Origin: an uncultured Cohaesibacter sp.
GTDB lineage: Bacteria > Pseudomonadota > Alphaproteobacteria > Rhizobiales > Cohaesibacteraceae
Direction: 5' to 3'
Length of the DNA: 64,000 bases
NCBI RefSeq assembly: GCF_963677725.1
Contig: NZ_OY782507.1
Location: 1,488,001 to 1,552,000, forward strand
In this document: piece by piece, positions 18,878 to 26,871 of the stretch
How positions within the stretch are numbered: the stretch's first letter is position 1
Layout: each line of letters starts with the position of its first letter
Made by a program: the position numbers and the translations under genes
The notes under the pieces: model-generated
What the model was told of the DNA's origin: nothing
Databases searched by the model: none
What the model saw: the letters and a program-made list of their open reading frames with translations, nothing else

Positions 18878-19777
18878 ATGTCGAAATTGAAAGTTGCCGC
18901 AATTGGTCTTGGATCGATGGGATATGGCATGGCGCAAAGCCTGATCCGGGCTGGGCACGAGACCTACGGCTTTGATGTGGTCCCCGAACAAATGGAAAAA
19001 CTTCAGTGCGAAGGGGGGCATAAGGGTGAGCTTTCGACGGTGGCGAAAGACCTAGACGCTGTTGTTGTCGTAGTTCTCAATGCGACGCAAATGGAGCAGG
19101 TTCTGTTTGGTGATACCGGTGTGGTCCCGTTGCTCAGGAAGGGCGCAGTCGTTCTGGCCTGCCCAACCGTTGCCCCGGACTTTGCACGGGCCATGGAAGC
19201 CGCTTGTGCCAAGTTCGGCGTGCTCTATGTGGATGCTCCCATTTCCGGTGGTTCGGTTAAGGCCGCCAACGGCCAGCTGTCGATCATGTCTGCGGCAAAG
19301 CCGGAGGCCTATGCCGCTGCTGAGCCCTTGCTGGAAGCAACCGCCGACACTGTGTTCCGTCTTGGAGACTGCGCCGGTGCCGGTTCCGCCATGAAGGCGG
19401 TCAACCAGATGCTCGCTGGCGTTCACATCGCTGCCATGGGGGAGGCCATCACCTTTGGCCTCACTCAGGGCATCGCGCCGCAGACCTTTGTCGAGGTGAT
19501 TTCGAAATGCGCCGGCACCAGCTGGATGCTGGAGAATCGAGCGCCGCATATCGTGGCGGGTGACTATACCCCGCATTCGGCGATCAATATCTGGCTCAAG
19601 GATCTCGGCATCGTGCTCGACATCGCCAAGGGAGCGAAATTCGGTGCGCCAATCACGGCCGCAGCGCTACAGCAATATCTCGCGGCATCCGGGTCCGGGT
19701 GGGGGGCACAGGATGATGCTGCCGTCGCCAAGGTCTATGCGCGCAATGCGGGGATCTCCCTGCCGGGTATGGTTTGA
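18878..19777 (+). CDS. ltnD: L-threonate-type dehydrogenase (3-hydroxyisobutyrate dehydrogenase family)
   Basis: This 299-residue beta-hydroxyacid dehydrogenase has the Rossmann motif GLGSMGYGMA, the substrate motif PISGGSVKAANGQLS and the catalytic Lys region AGSAMKAVNQML. LtnD oxidises L-threonate at C2 with NAD, giving 2-oxotetronate. The assignment is supported by the neighbouring otnK, otnC and otnI genes, which use that product. ATG at 18878 has TTGGAG 8 bases upstream; the GTG at 18869 would sit on the ribosome binding site. A 200-base gap separates it from the lactonase gene and may contain an internal promoter, though no clear one was seen. Confidence 0.88.
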   Translation: MSKLKVAAIGLGSMGYGMAQSLIRAGHETYGFDVVPEQMEKLQCEGGHKGELSTVAKDLDAVVVVVLNATQMEQVLFGDTGVVPLLRKGAVVLACPTVAPDFARAMEAACAKFGVLYVDAPISGGSVKAANGQLSIMSAAKPEAYAAAEPLLEATADTVFRLGDCAGAGSAMKAVNQMLAGVHIAAMGEAITFGLTQGIAPQTFVEVISKCAGTSWMLENRAPHIVAGDYTPHSAINIWLKDLGIVLDIAKGAKFGAPITAAALQQYLAASGSGWGAQDDAAVAKVYARNAGISLPGMV

Positions 19778-19828
19778 ACGCTTCAACAAAACAGTTTTCA
19801 GAAGAATAGCCTCTGGAGGATGCGCAAA

Positions 19829-21106
19829 ATGAAAACGATACTTGGCTGCATTGCAGACGACTTCACGGGGGCCACGGATCTCGCAGGCCTGCTTGCTCGC
19901 TCCGGTGTGAAGGTCTCATTGCGGATGGGTGTTCCAATTAAGGACCCGCAAGATACGGCCGCTTTCGAAGTGATCGCGCTCAAATGCCGGACCGCGCCTG
20001 TCGAAGAGGCATTGCAAGACGTTCGCGCGGCCTATGACTGGCTGAAGAAGGCTGGCGCAGAGCGCTTCTTCTGGAAATATTGCTCCACGTTCGATTCTAC
20101 CGCCAAAGGCAACATCGGTCCCGTGGCCGAAGCCCTGATGGCAGAGATCGGGACCGATCAGACCATCTATTGTCCAGCTTTTCCAGAAAATGGCCGTTCC
20201 ATCTTCATGGGCAATCTGTTTGTTGGTGAGCAACCCATTTCTGAAAGCCCAATGAAGGATCACCCTTTGACCCCGATGAAGGACAGCAATCTGATGCGCT
20301 TGCTCGAACCGCAAGTCACCAAATCTGTTGGTCTTGCCAATCGGTTATGCGTCGCCAAGGGGCCAGAAGCTCTTAAGGAGCGTTTGAGAGAGTTGGGAGA
20401 TCAGGGTGTCGCTCATGTGGTGATCGATGCTGTGGCCAATGAGGACCTCTTCACGATTTCCAAAGCTTGCCGCTCGATGCTGCTGATGACGGGAGGCAGC
20501 GCCATCGCCATGCCTCTGCCGCATCTCTACATGGAGGACGGCTTGCTCGCAGCGGATGCCGAGAAAATGCAAGTTCCAGACCTTGCCGACAAGGCCATCC
20601 TTCTTTCAGGTTCCTGTTCCGCCATGACCCGGGCACAGGTTGCCGCCTACAGCAAGCTTTCTCCAAGCTATCGCCTTGATCCGCTGGCACTGGCACGCAA
20701 CGGGCACAGCGAGGCACTTGACTGGCTTTCCGAGCAGGATCTTGGCACCGCACCATTGCTCTACGCAACAGCGGAGCCGGATGATGTCAAGGCTGCCCAG
20801 GCCGAGCTAGGGGTGCAGCAAGCAGGTGAAATCGTCGAAGATGCATTGGCCGCCCTTGCCATCGCCGCACGAGATCAGGGTGCGCGCCGGTTCGTCGTCG
20901 CAGGCGGAGAAACGGCGGGAGCGGTGACGCAGGCACTGGGCGTCAACAAGCTCGACGTCAGTGTCGAGATTGCCCCCGGTGTGCCTTGGTCCTTCTGTCA
21001 ATCGCAGTCTATCGACATAGCACTGACCTTGAAGTCCGGCAATTTTGGAGCCGAGACTTTCTTCTCTGACGCCCTTACTGTCCTGAAAGGTCTGGAAAGC
21101 CAATGA
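19829..21106 (+). CDS. otnK: 3-oxotetronate 4-kinase, four-carbon acid sugar kinase family
   Basis: This is a 425-residue member of the DUF1537 kinase family. Its N-terminal substrate domain begins with the hallmark CIADDFTGATDLAGLL, continues with KYCSTFDSTAKGNIGPVAEAL, and the C-terminal nucleotide domain has FVVAGGETAGAVTQALG. OtnK phosphorylates 3-oxotetronate with ATP to 3-oxotetronate 4-phosphate. ATG at 19829 is preferred to the ATG at 19820, which overlaps the TGGAGG ribosome binding site. It ends with an ATGA overlap into otnC, so the two are coupled. Confidence 0.93.
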   Translation: MKTILGCIADDFTGATDLAGLLARSGVKVSLRMGVPIKDPQDTAAFEVIALKCRTAPVEEALQDVRAAYDWLKKAGAERFFWKYCSTFDSTAKGNIGPVAEALMAEIGTDQTIYCPAFPENGRSIFMGNLFVGEQPISESPMKDHPLTPMKDSNLMRLLEPQVTKSVGLANRLCVAKGPEALKERLRELGDQGVAHVVIDAVANEDLFTISKACRSMLLMTGGSAIAMPLPHLYMEDGLLAADAEKMQVPDLADKAILLSGSCSAMTRAQVAAYSKLSPSYRLDPLALARNGHSEALDWLSEQDLGTAPLLYATAEPDDVKAAQAELGVQQAGEIVEDALAALAIAARDQGARRFVVAGGETAGAVTQALGVNKLDVSVEIAPGVPWSFCQSQSIDIALTLKSGNFGAETFFSDALTVLKGLESQ

Positions 21107-21753
21107 GCACTGAAGCAAGCTTGCGCGAACAAATGTGCCTTCTGGCCAAATCTCTGTTCGACCGCGGCCTGACGGGAGGGTCAACCGGCAATATTTCCGC
21201 CCGCACATCCGATGGAGGTCTCCTTGTTTCTCCGACGGGATCCTGCTTTGGACGGCTCGACCCGGCACGCCTTAGCCATTTTGACGAACGCGGTACTCTG
21301 ATCGGTGGAGACAAGCCGACCAAGGAAATGCCGCTTCACGCAGCCTTCTATGAGACCCGTTCGTCCGCAGGTGCCGTGGTGCATTTGCATTCCTGCCATT
21401 CCGTTGCGCTCTCCATGATGCCGGATATCGACGCGGATAACTTTCTGCCCGCGCTCACACCATACGCGATCATGAAACTGGGCAAGGTCAAGCTTTTGCC
21501 CTTCTTCATGCCCGGTGATAGCGCCATCGGTGATGCCGTCAAGGGACTGGCGGGCAAGCGCTCCGCCGTCATGCTTGCCAATCATGGTCCGGTGGTGGCG
21601 GGCAAGGATGTGGAAGCGGCCTGTTACGCAATTGAGGAACTGGAAGATAGTGCGCGTCTGGCGATGCTGACACGAGGCCATAGTCCACGCGGCCTCAGCG
21701 AGGATCAGGTGCAAAAACTCGTTACCAAATTTAATGTGGAGTGGGATGCATGA
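21103..21753 (+). CDS. otnC: 3-oxotetronate 4-phosphate decarboxylase (class II aldolase family)
   Basis: This 216-residue member of the class II aldolase/adducin family has GGSTGNISAR near residue 25, the metal-binding VVHLHSCHSVAL near 90 and the third metal His in MLANHGPVVAG. In the acid-sugar pathway OtnC decarboxylates 3-oxotetronate 4-phosphate to dihydroxyacetone phosphate. It is sandwiched between otnK and otnI with 4-base overlaps, the standard order. A fuculose-phosphate aldolase role is possible on fold alone, but the context argues for OtnC. Confidence 0.92.
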   Translation: MSTEASLREQMCLLAKSLFDRGLTGGSTGNISARTSDGGLLVSPTGSCFGRLDPARLSHFDERGTLIGGDKPTKEMPLHAAFYETRSSAGAVVHLHSCHSVALSMMPDIDADNFLPALTPYAIMKLGKVKLLPFFMPGDSAIGDAVKGLAGKRSAVMLANHGPVVAGKDVEAACYAIEELEDSARLAMLTRGHSPRGLSEDQVQKLVTKFNVEWDA

Positions 21754-22514
21754 CAAAGTTCTCTGCCAATTTGGGCTTCCTCTGGACGGAGCTAAGCCTG
21801 CCGGATGCCATTCGCGCGGCGAAAAAGGCCGGTTTTGATGCGGTCGAATGCCATTGGCCGTTCGACGTCCCTGCGCAGGATGTGAAAGAAGCGCTTCTTG
21901 AGACTGGCATGGTGATGCTCGGGCTGAATACGAGAAGGGGCAATGTGGAGTTGGGGGACAATGGGTTAGCCGCCCTGCCCGGTCGAGAAGACGAAGCCCG
22001 TGCAGCGATTGATGAGGCCATCGCCTATGCTGCCAAGATCGGCACACCCAATGTGCATGTCATGGCGGGTTTCGCCGGAGGCCCCAAGGCACATCAAACC
22101 TATATCGCCAATCTCAAATATGCCTGTGATCAAGCGGCCCCTCTTGGCATGACAATCCTGATCGAGCCGCTCAATCACTACGACGCTCCAAACTACTTCC
22201 TTGCCTCATCCGAGCAGGCGCATAGCGTCATTTTAGAAGTCGGAGCCCCTAATCTCAAGATGATGTTTGACTGCTATCACTTGCAGATCATGGAGGGGGA
22301 CCTCACCCGCCGGCTTGAGACGATGTTGCCATTCACGGGGCATATTCAGTTTGCGTCGGTGCCTGACCGCGGCAGTCCGGATCATGGCGAGGTGAATTTC
22401 CCCTTCATTTTTGAGCAAATTGACGCGCTGGGGTGGGATATGCCGTTGGGCGCGGAATACAAGCCCGTTGGCCCGACAAGTGAATCCCTTGGATGGATGT
22501 CGAAATCCACCTAG
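21750..22514 (+). CDS. otnI: 2-oxotetronate isomerase (hydroxypyruvate isomerase family)
   Basis: This 254-residue TIM barrel of the Hyi family has NLGFLWTELSLPDAIRAA at the start, metal ligands in ILIEPLNHYDAPNYF and FDCYHLQIMEGD, GHIQFASVPDRGSPDHGEV, and a late metal Glu in GAEYKP. OtnI converts 2-oxotetronate, made by LtnD, into 3-oxotetronate for OtnK. ATG at 21750 forms an ATGA overlap with otnC and has GTGGAG upstream; the GTG at 21741 is less likely. It is the last gene of the LacI-controlled operon and is convergent with a LysR gene. Confidence 0.92.
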   Translation: MTKFSANLGFLWTELSLPDAIRAAKKAGFDAVECHWPFDVPAQDVKEALLETGMVMLGLNTRRGNVELGDNGLAALPGREDEARAAIDEAIAYAAKIGTPNVHVMAGFAGGPKAHQTYIANLKYACDQAAPLGMTILIEPLNHYDAPNYFLASSEQAHSVILEVGAPNLKMMFDCYHLQIMEGDLTRRLETMLPFTGHIQFASVPDRGSPDHGEVNFPFIFEQIDALGWDMPLGAEYKPVGPTSESLGWMSKST

Positions 22515-22595
22515 CGCTTCCGCCTGAACCCTGATGAACCGCTGCAGGATGTTTCGTGTGGCGAGTGACGAAGAGTATCGATTCGAATTTGATAA

Positions 22596-23486
22596 CTAGG
22601 CGTCCCTCGATATGCCGTGCTCGCCACACAATTTGGCCAACATGCCATGCAATCGGCTAATGACTTCCCCGCGCGGCGAGTTGATCCGCTCAACAATGCC
22701 GATCTGTCGGGTGATCTGCGGAGAGCCAAATGGCAGCCGGACAATCGCGTTGTCATCGGGCGCAGCCAAGGATACATGGGGCACCACTGCGACACCCAAT
22801 CCCTGTCTGACACACGTGACGATCGATCCGATGGTATCGATTTCCGCCACATCGAGCGTGATGATACCGAGCCGGGAGATTTCTGTATCGATCAGATTGG
22901 CGAGCGGCACGTTGTTTACATAGCGGACAAACGGGTAGCTGCCGAGAATATGCATTGGGTCTCGCTCCTTGACTGATTCCGGCATGATCAGCCACAGGGG
23001 TTCGCAAAGAAATGGACTCCACCTTAATTGCGGCGGCAAACTCATATGTTCAGCCACAACTGCCGCATCAAGCCGCCCCGAATCGACATCGGCAATCATC
23101 GACGATGACAGGCCGACCTTGAGATTGATTTTCAGTGCAGCATATTGATCATGCATCTTCACAATCGCTTCAGGGAGCAGATTGAGCGCACTTGTTCGGA
23201 CCGCGCCCATGCGCAGCAGGCCGGAGATTCTGTCGCCTTTCAAATTTGCAAGTGCATTTTCCTCCAATCGTAGAATTTCTTTTGCCAGATCAAGAACTTG
23301 AACCCCCTCATGCGTCAAGCTAGGAGGTCTGGATGACCGCTCGAAAAGCTTGACATTCAACTCTGATTCGAGGGCCTGAATCTGTTGACTGACAGCGGAA
23401 GGGGTAAGCCCCACGACGTCGGCTGCCTTGGCAAAGGTTCGATGGATCGCAATTGCGACGAAGGTCTTAAGCTGACGAGTGTCCAT
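22596..23486 (-). CDS. LysR-family transcriptional regulator
   Basis: This 296-residue regulator has the LysR winged helix at residues 1-60 (MDTRQLKTFVAIAIHRTFAKAADVVGLTPSAVSQQIQALESEL) and a two-lobed effector-binding domain. It diverges from the hydroxyacid dehydrogenase/RraA/TTT operon starting at 23670 and is probably its activator. The 183-base AT-rich gap between them would hold the binding sites, although no single T-N11-A box stands out. The co-inducer is probably the carboxylate taken up by that operon. Confidence 0.94.
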   Translation of the reverse strand: MDTRQLKTFVAIAIHRTFAKAADVVGLTPSAVSQQIQALESELNVKLFERSSRPPSLTHEGVQVLDLAKEILRLEENALANLKGDRISGLLRMGAVRTSALNLLPEAIVKMHDQYAALKINLKVGLSSSMIADVDSGRLDAAVVAEHMSLPPQLRWSPFLCEPLWLIMPESVKERDPMHILGSYPFVRYVNNVPLANLIDTEISRLGIITLDVAEIDTIGSIVTCVRQGLGVAVVPHVSLAAPDDNAIVRLPFGSPQITRQIGIVERINSPRGEVISRLHGMLAKLCGEHGISRDA

Positions 23487-23634
23487 TTTTACATCCAGTT
23501 TTTCTTAACATAATAACCAGAATTTTTCGCTTCCATAAAGATATTTTTTTCATCTACCCTTTGGGAGGAGAAATTCCGCGATGGCCGCTGGGAGGCGGAA
23601 GCGGGTTCAATCGACAAAAAGCAAGACATAGTCG

Positions 23635-23653
23635 CTTGCCGTCTCACGGCAAG
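23635..23653 (+). promoter_or_regulatory. Leader hairpin next to the ribosome binding site
   Basis: CTTGCCGT-CTC-ACGGCAAG is a perfect 8-bp stem with a 3-nt loop. It ends 3 bases before the GGGAGGG ribosome binding site of the 23670 gene. It could regulate translation of the first gene or protect the 5' end. Confidence 0.5.
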
Positions 23654-23669
23654 TCGGGAGGGATATATT

Positions 23670-24668
23670 ATGCCGAACACGATCCTCGTGACAGGACCTG
23701 ATCTGGCACCTGCTGCCCAAGCATTGGTGGAGTCTCATGGCTTCGAAACGGTACACACCCCCGCCTACGCGGCCAGTGATGTTATTGCTGACTTTCTGAT
23801 CAAGACAGAAGCTGTCGGCGTGGTCTCGCGCCTTGGGCGCATTGATGCTGCCGCAATCGAGAAAGCTCCAGCTCTCAAGGTGATTTCCAAGCATGGTGTG
23901 GGCGTTGACAATATCGATCTTGAAGCCGCTGCTCGTAAGGGAATCCCGGTTCTAAAAGCCACCGGCGCCAATGCCGTTTCTGTTGCCGAGCATGCGATTG
24001 CCCTGATGCTGACCACCGTCAAGCGCATTTTGCCTCTGGATGCCAGCTTGCGAGCCGGTCGCTGGGACAAGCCCGGCTTTAAGGGCCGCGAACTTGCCGG
24101 CTCGACATTCGCCCTGATGGGAATGGGGTCAATCGCACAGGAAACAGCCCGCATAGCCGCCGGCCTTGGTCTTAAGCTCATCGGGTTTGATCCGTTTGCG
24201 GAAGACAAGGTGTTTGAAACGTTCAATGTTCGTCGGTGCGACAGCTTTGAAGCGTTGCTTACGGATGCCGACATTCTAAGCCTGCATTGCCCGCTCAACG
24301 ACCATACGCGCCAGATCATCAATGAAAAAGCCATCGGGCAGATGCCAGAGGGCAGCTACATCATCAACACCGCACGCGGTGGTCTGATCGACGAGGATGC
24401 TCTGCTTGCAGCTCTGCAGTCGGGCCATCTTGCCGGTGCCGGACTGGACACCTTCGCGGTTGAGCCTCCGGCTGCCGACCATCCGTTCTGGAGCGAGCCA
24501 AACATCGTGACAACGCCCCATGTGGGCGGTGTGACCGCTCAGGCCAATGCACGGGTGGGTGTCGACGCGGTCCGCGGAATTTTTCAAGTCCTGAATGGAG
24601 AGGCCGTACCGGGCGAGCGCATTGCCAATGCACAGCTGTTGGCTGGTGCCGGTCAAAAAGCCTCATAA
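23670..24668 (+). CDS. D-isomer-specific 2-hydroxyacid dehydrogenase (phosphoglycerate dehydrogenase-like)
   Basis: This 332-residue NAD-dependent dehydrogenase has the catalytic triad in IINTARGGLIDEDAL (Arg), LDTFAVEPP (Glu) and TTPHVGGVT (His). The nucleotide site reads LMGMGSIAQETARIAAGLG, with Ala-Gln where many relatives have Gly-Arg, and an Asp at the second strand end (IGFDPF) favours NAD. It lacks the ACT domain of biosynthetic SerA, so it is probably catabolic. It is first in the operon and followed 14 bases later by the RraA-like gene. It may oxidise a hydroxy acid or reduce the 2-oxo acid released by the aldolase. Confidence 0.9.
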   Translation: MPNTILVTGPDLAPAAQALVESHGFETVHTPAYAASDVIADFLIKTEAVGVVSRLGRIDAAAIEKAPALKVISKHGVGVDNIDLEAAARKGIPVLKATGANAVSVAEHAIALMLTTVKRILPLDASLRAGRWDKPGFKGRELAGSTFALMGMGSIAQETARIAAGLGLKLIGFDPFAEDKVFETFNVRRCDSFEALLTDADILSLHCPLNDHTRQIINEKAIGQMPEGSYIINTARGGLIDEDALLAALQSGHLAGAGLDTFAVEPPAADHPFWSEPNIVTTPHVGGVTAQANARVGVDAVRGIFQVLNGEAVPGERIANAQLLAGAGQKAS

Positions 24669-24682
24669 GTGGAGAAATGACA

Positions 24683-25357
24683 ATGAATATCGGATTCCGG
24701 ATCTGCAAACGCGAACGGGTGGCGACGAAAGAGTTGATCGACGCCTACGCAAAGGTCCCTGTCGCCAATGTCTCTGACAGCATGAACCGCATGACTGCCG
24801 CAGGGTCTCGTTTGCGTCCAATGCATAAAAATGGCGCTATGGCCGGTGCCGCCCTAACGGTACGAGCCCGTCCTGGCGATAACCTGATGTTCCAGAAGGC
24901 ACTCGATTTGGCCGAACCGGGCGACATCATCGTTGTGGATGCCGGTGGCGACCTGACCAATGCCCTGATGGGCGAGCTGATGCTGGCCTATGCCATCACG
25001 CGCGGCGTTGCAGGTTTTGTGATCAACGGCGCGATCCGTGATGTTGATGCGTTTGTCGAAACAAATTTGCCGACCTTTGCCGCAGGTGTCACGCATCGCG
25101 GTCCTTACAAGGATGGCCCCGGCGAGATCAACGTTCCAATCAGCATTGACGGCATGGTTTTTGAGCCTGGCGACATTGTGGTTGGCGATTCTGACGGCGT
25201 TCTGTGCGTGCCGCTTGATCAGGCCGAAGAGGTCCTTGCCAAGGCAAAGGCCAAGCATGAGGCGGAAACAGATCAGCTGAAACGCATTGCCGAAGGAAAG
25301 AACGACCGCAGTTGGGTCGATGCAGCTCTCAAAGCAAAGGGTTGCTTGCCCACCTGA
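24683..25357 (+). CDS. RraA-family aldolase-like protein (HMG/CHA aldolase type)
   Basis: This 224-residue protein is of the RraA / 4-hydroxy-4-methyl-2-oxoglutarate aldolase family. Family aldolases split 4-carboxy-4-hydroxy-2-oxoacids to pyruvate plus another 2-oxo acid using a divalent metal. The key residues are present: GGDLTNALMGELM, the Arg-Asp pair in VINGAIRDVDA, and GDSDGVLCVP. Being in a transport/catabolism operon favours an enzyme over the RNase E inhibitor role of RraA. ATG at 24683 has GGAG 8 bases upstream; the ATG at 24677 sits too close to it. The C-terminal extension of about 20 residues is helical and charged. Confidence 0.87.
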   Translation: MNIGFRICKRERVATKELIDAYAKVPVANVSDSMNRMTAAGSRLRPMHKNGAMAGAALTVRARPGDNLMFQKALDLAEPGDIIVVDAGGDLTNALMGELMLAYAITRGVAGFVINGAIRDVDAFVETNLPTFAAGVTHRGPYKDGPGEINVPISIDGMVFEPGDIVVGDSDGVLCVPLDQAEEVLAKAKAKHEAETDQLKRIAEGKNDRSWVDAALKAKGCLPT

Positions 25358-25388
25358 CCCTAACCAGCAGCATGTAAGGAGGAGAAAC

Positions 25389-26342
25389 ATGCAAAAACTT
25401 TTCAAAACACTCGCACTTGCCAGTGCGTTCCTGACTATCGCCGGTGCAGCATCTGCAGAATATCCGGACAAGCCGATCAAAGTGATCGTGGGATATTCCG
25501 CAGGTGGTGGCACCGACGTCATGGCACGGACTGTCACTCCATTTTTGGAAAAATATCTGGGCGAAGGCACAAGCATTGTCGTCAAGAATATGCCTGGCGC
25601 AAGCGGCCAGATCGGTGTGACCGAAGCGGCCAACGCTGACAAGGATGGCTACACACTCGGCACCTACAATCTGCCGGGCATGATGGCACGCACGCTTGAT
25701 CGCAAGGCCGACTATGATGCGGACAGCTTCACTTACCTTGCTAACGTCGTGAATGATCCAAATGTTATCGTGACGTCCAAGAAAGGCGGCATCGACAGCC
25801 TCGACAAACTTTTGGCAGAAGCCAAAGCCAATCCAGGTGCTGTAACCGTTGGCATGTCGAGCCTTGGTGGGGATGATCACTTCCTGCTCACCAAATTGCA
25901 GAAAATGACCGGCACCGAATTCACAATTGTCCCATTCCGCGGCTCAGCCCCGGCAAGAACCGCACTGATGGGCGGTCACGTTGCCATGGGCATTCTGAAC
26001 GTGTCGGAAGTCTCTGCTTTCAAGGACGAAATCAACATTCTTGGTATCGCACTGGCAGAACGCTCAGAATTCGCACCGGAGGTTCCGACCTTCAAGGAAC
26101 TCGGTGTTGATCTGGTCAATGGCTCCATGCGTGGCTTCATTGCCCCGGCAGGCCTGCCCGACGATGTCCGGAACAAACTGCTTGATGCCTTCAATAAGCT
26201 CAAAGATGACGCTGAGTTCAAGGCAGCGATGAAAGCAACAGCAAACCCGGTGGAAGTTGTCACCGGCGAAGACTTCAAGGCTTTGAATGCCGAGACCCTG
26301 AACCTTGCCAAATCGGTCTGGGAAGAGACTCCTTGGCGTTGA
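25389..26342 (+). CDS. tctC: TTT transporter periplasmic solute receptor TctC, copy 1
   Basis: This 317-residue receptor has a clear signal peptide (MQKLFKTLALASAFLTIAGA) cleaved near ASA-EYP. Canonical TctC motifs are YPDKPIKVIVGYSAGGGTDVMAR, GYTLGTYNLPG and VPTFKELGVDL. AGGAGGAGA lies just upstream of ATG 25389. It is strikingly similar along its length to the second receptor of the same operon at 29424, differing in the loops that would contact ligand. It is followed by a strong hairpin and then tctB. Confidence 0.95.
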   Translation: MQKLFKTLALASAFLTIAGAASAEYPDKPIKVIVGYSAGGGTDVMARTVTPFLEKYLGEGTSIVVKNMPGASGQIGVTEAANADKDGYTLGTYNLPGMMARTLDRKADYDADSFTYLANVVNDPNVIVTSKKGGIDSLDKLLAEAKANPGAVTVGMSSLGGDDHFLLTKLQKMTGTEFTIVPFRGSAPARTALMGGHVAMGILNVSEVSAFKDEINILGIALAERSEFAPEVPTFKELGVDLVNGSMRGFIAPAGLPDDVRNKLLDAFNKLKDDAEFKAAMKATANPVEVVTGEDFKALNAETLNLAKSVWEETPWR

Positions 26343-26350
26343 TCCAGCGC

Positions 26351-26373
26351 GGCGCGAGGTTAAACCTCGCGCC
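26351..26373 (+). promoter_or_regulatory. Hairpin between tctC and tctB
   Basis: GGCGCGAGG-TTAAA-CCTCGCGCC is a perfect 9-bp GC-rich stem (11 bp if the loop closes) starting 9 bases past the tctC stop. A weak T-rich stretch (AATTTTCTC) follows, so partial termination is plausible. The tctB ribosome binding site lies about 20 bases downstream. Confidence 0.7.
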
Positions 26374-26403
26374 TCCAATTTTCTCTCGGCTGGAGTCCTA
26401 CCA

Positions 26404-26865
26404 ATGCAAAAAAACAATCTATCGCGCGTGTTGCGCGCAGAAACGATCACGGCTATCTGCCTGATTGTTGCCGCTGGCGTCTTTCTCATCCCAACCATGG
26501 CCTTGCCAGCTTTGCCAGCTTTGCTCCCTGCGGCCATGTTGATCGGTCTTATCATTCTGGCGACCGCAATGCTCATCGTCGACCAGCGCAAGGCAAGTGC
26601 GGGTGAAGAAGCCACCCGTGTCGTCAAGGCGCCCATGCGGGTTATTTCGGCCTTTGGTCTGATCATTGCCTACGCGATCGCGGTTGATCTGATTGGCTTT
26701 TACATCAGCACCGCTCTGTCGTTGCCACTGGTTGCGTATGTCTTCGGCTACCGCAATCCGGTCGGTCTCGCCATTGCCACGGCGATCGTGCTTGCTGCGA
26801 TCTATCTGATCTTCAGTTTTTCCATGTCTCAGGACTTCCCCACCGGGCTCTTGTGGCCCAAGTGA
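26404..26865 (+). CDS. tctB: TTT transporter small membrane subunit TctB
   Basis: This 153-residue protein has four hydrophobic segments (about residues 15-35, 40-58, 80-100 and 118-140), fitting TctB. ATG at 26404 has GGAG 10 bases upstream; the longer frame from 26305 overlaps the hairpin and the tctC end and is unlikely. Only 6 bases separate it from tctA. The assignment rests on topology and on its place between tctC and tctA. Confidence 0.9.
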   Translation: MQKNNLSRVLRAETITAICLIVAAGVFLIPTMALPALPALLPAAMLIGLIILATAMLIVDQRKASAGEEATRVVKAPMRVISAFGLIIAYAIAVDLIGFYISTALSLPLVAYVFGYRNPVGLAIATAIVLAAIYLIFSFSMSQDFPTGLLWPK

Positions 26866-26871
26866 GGTAAT

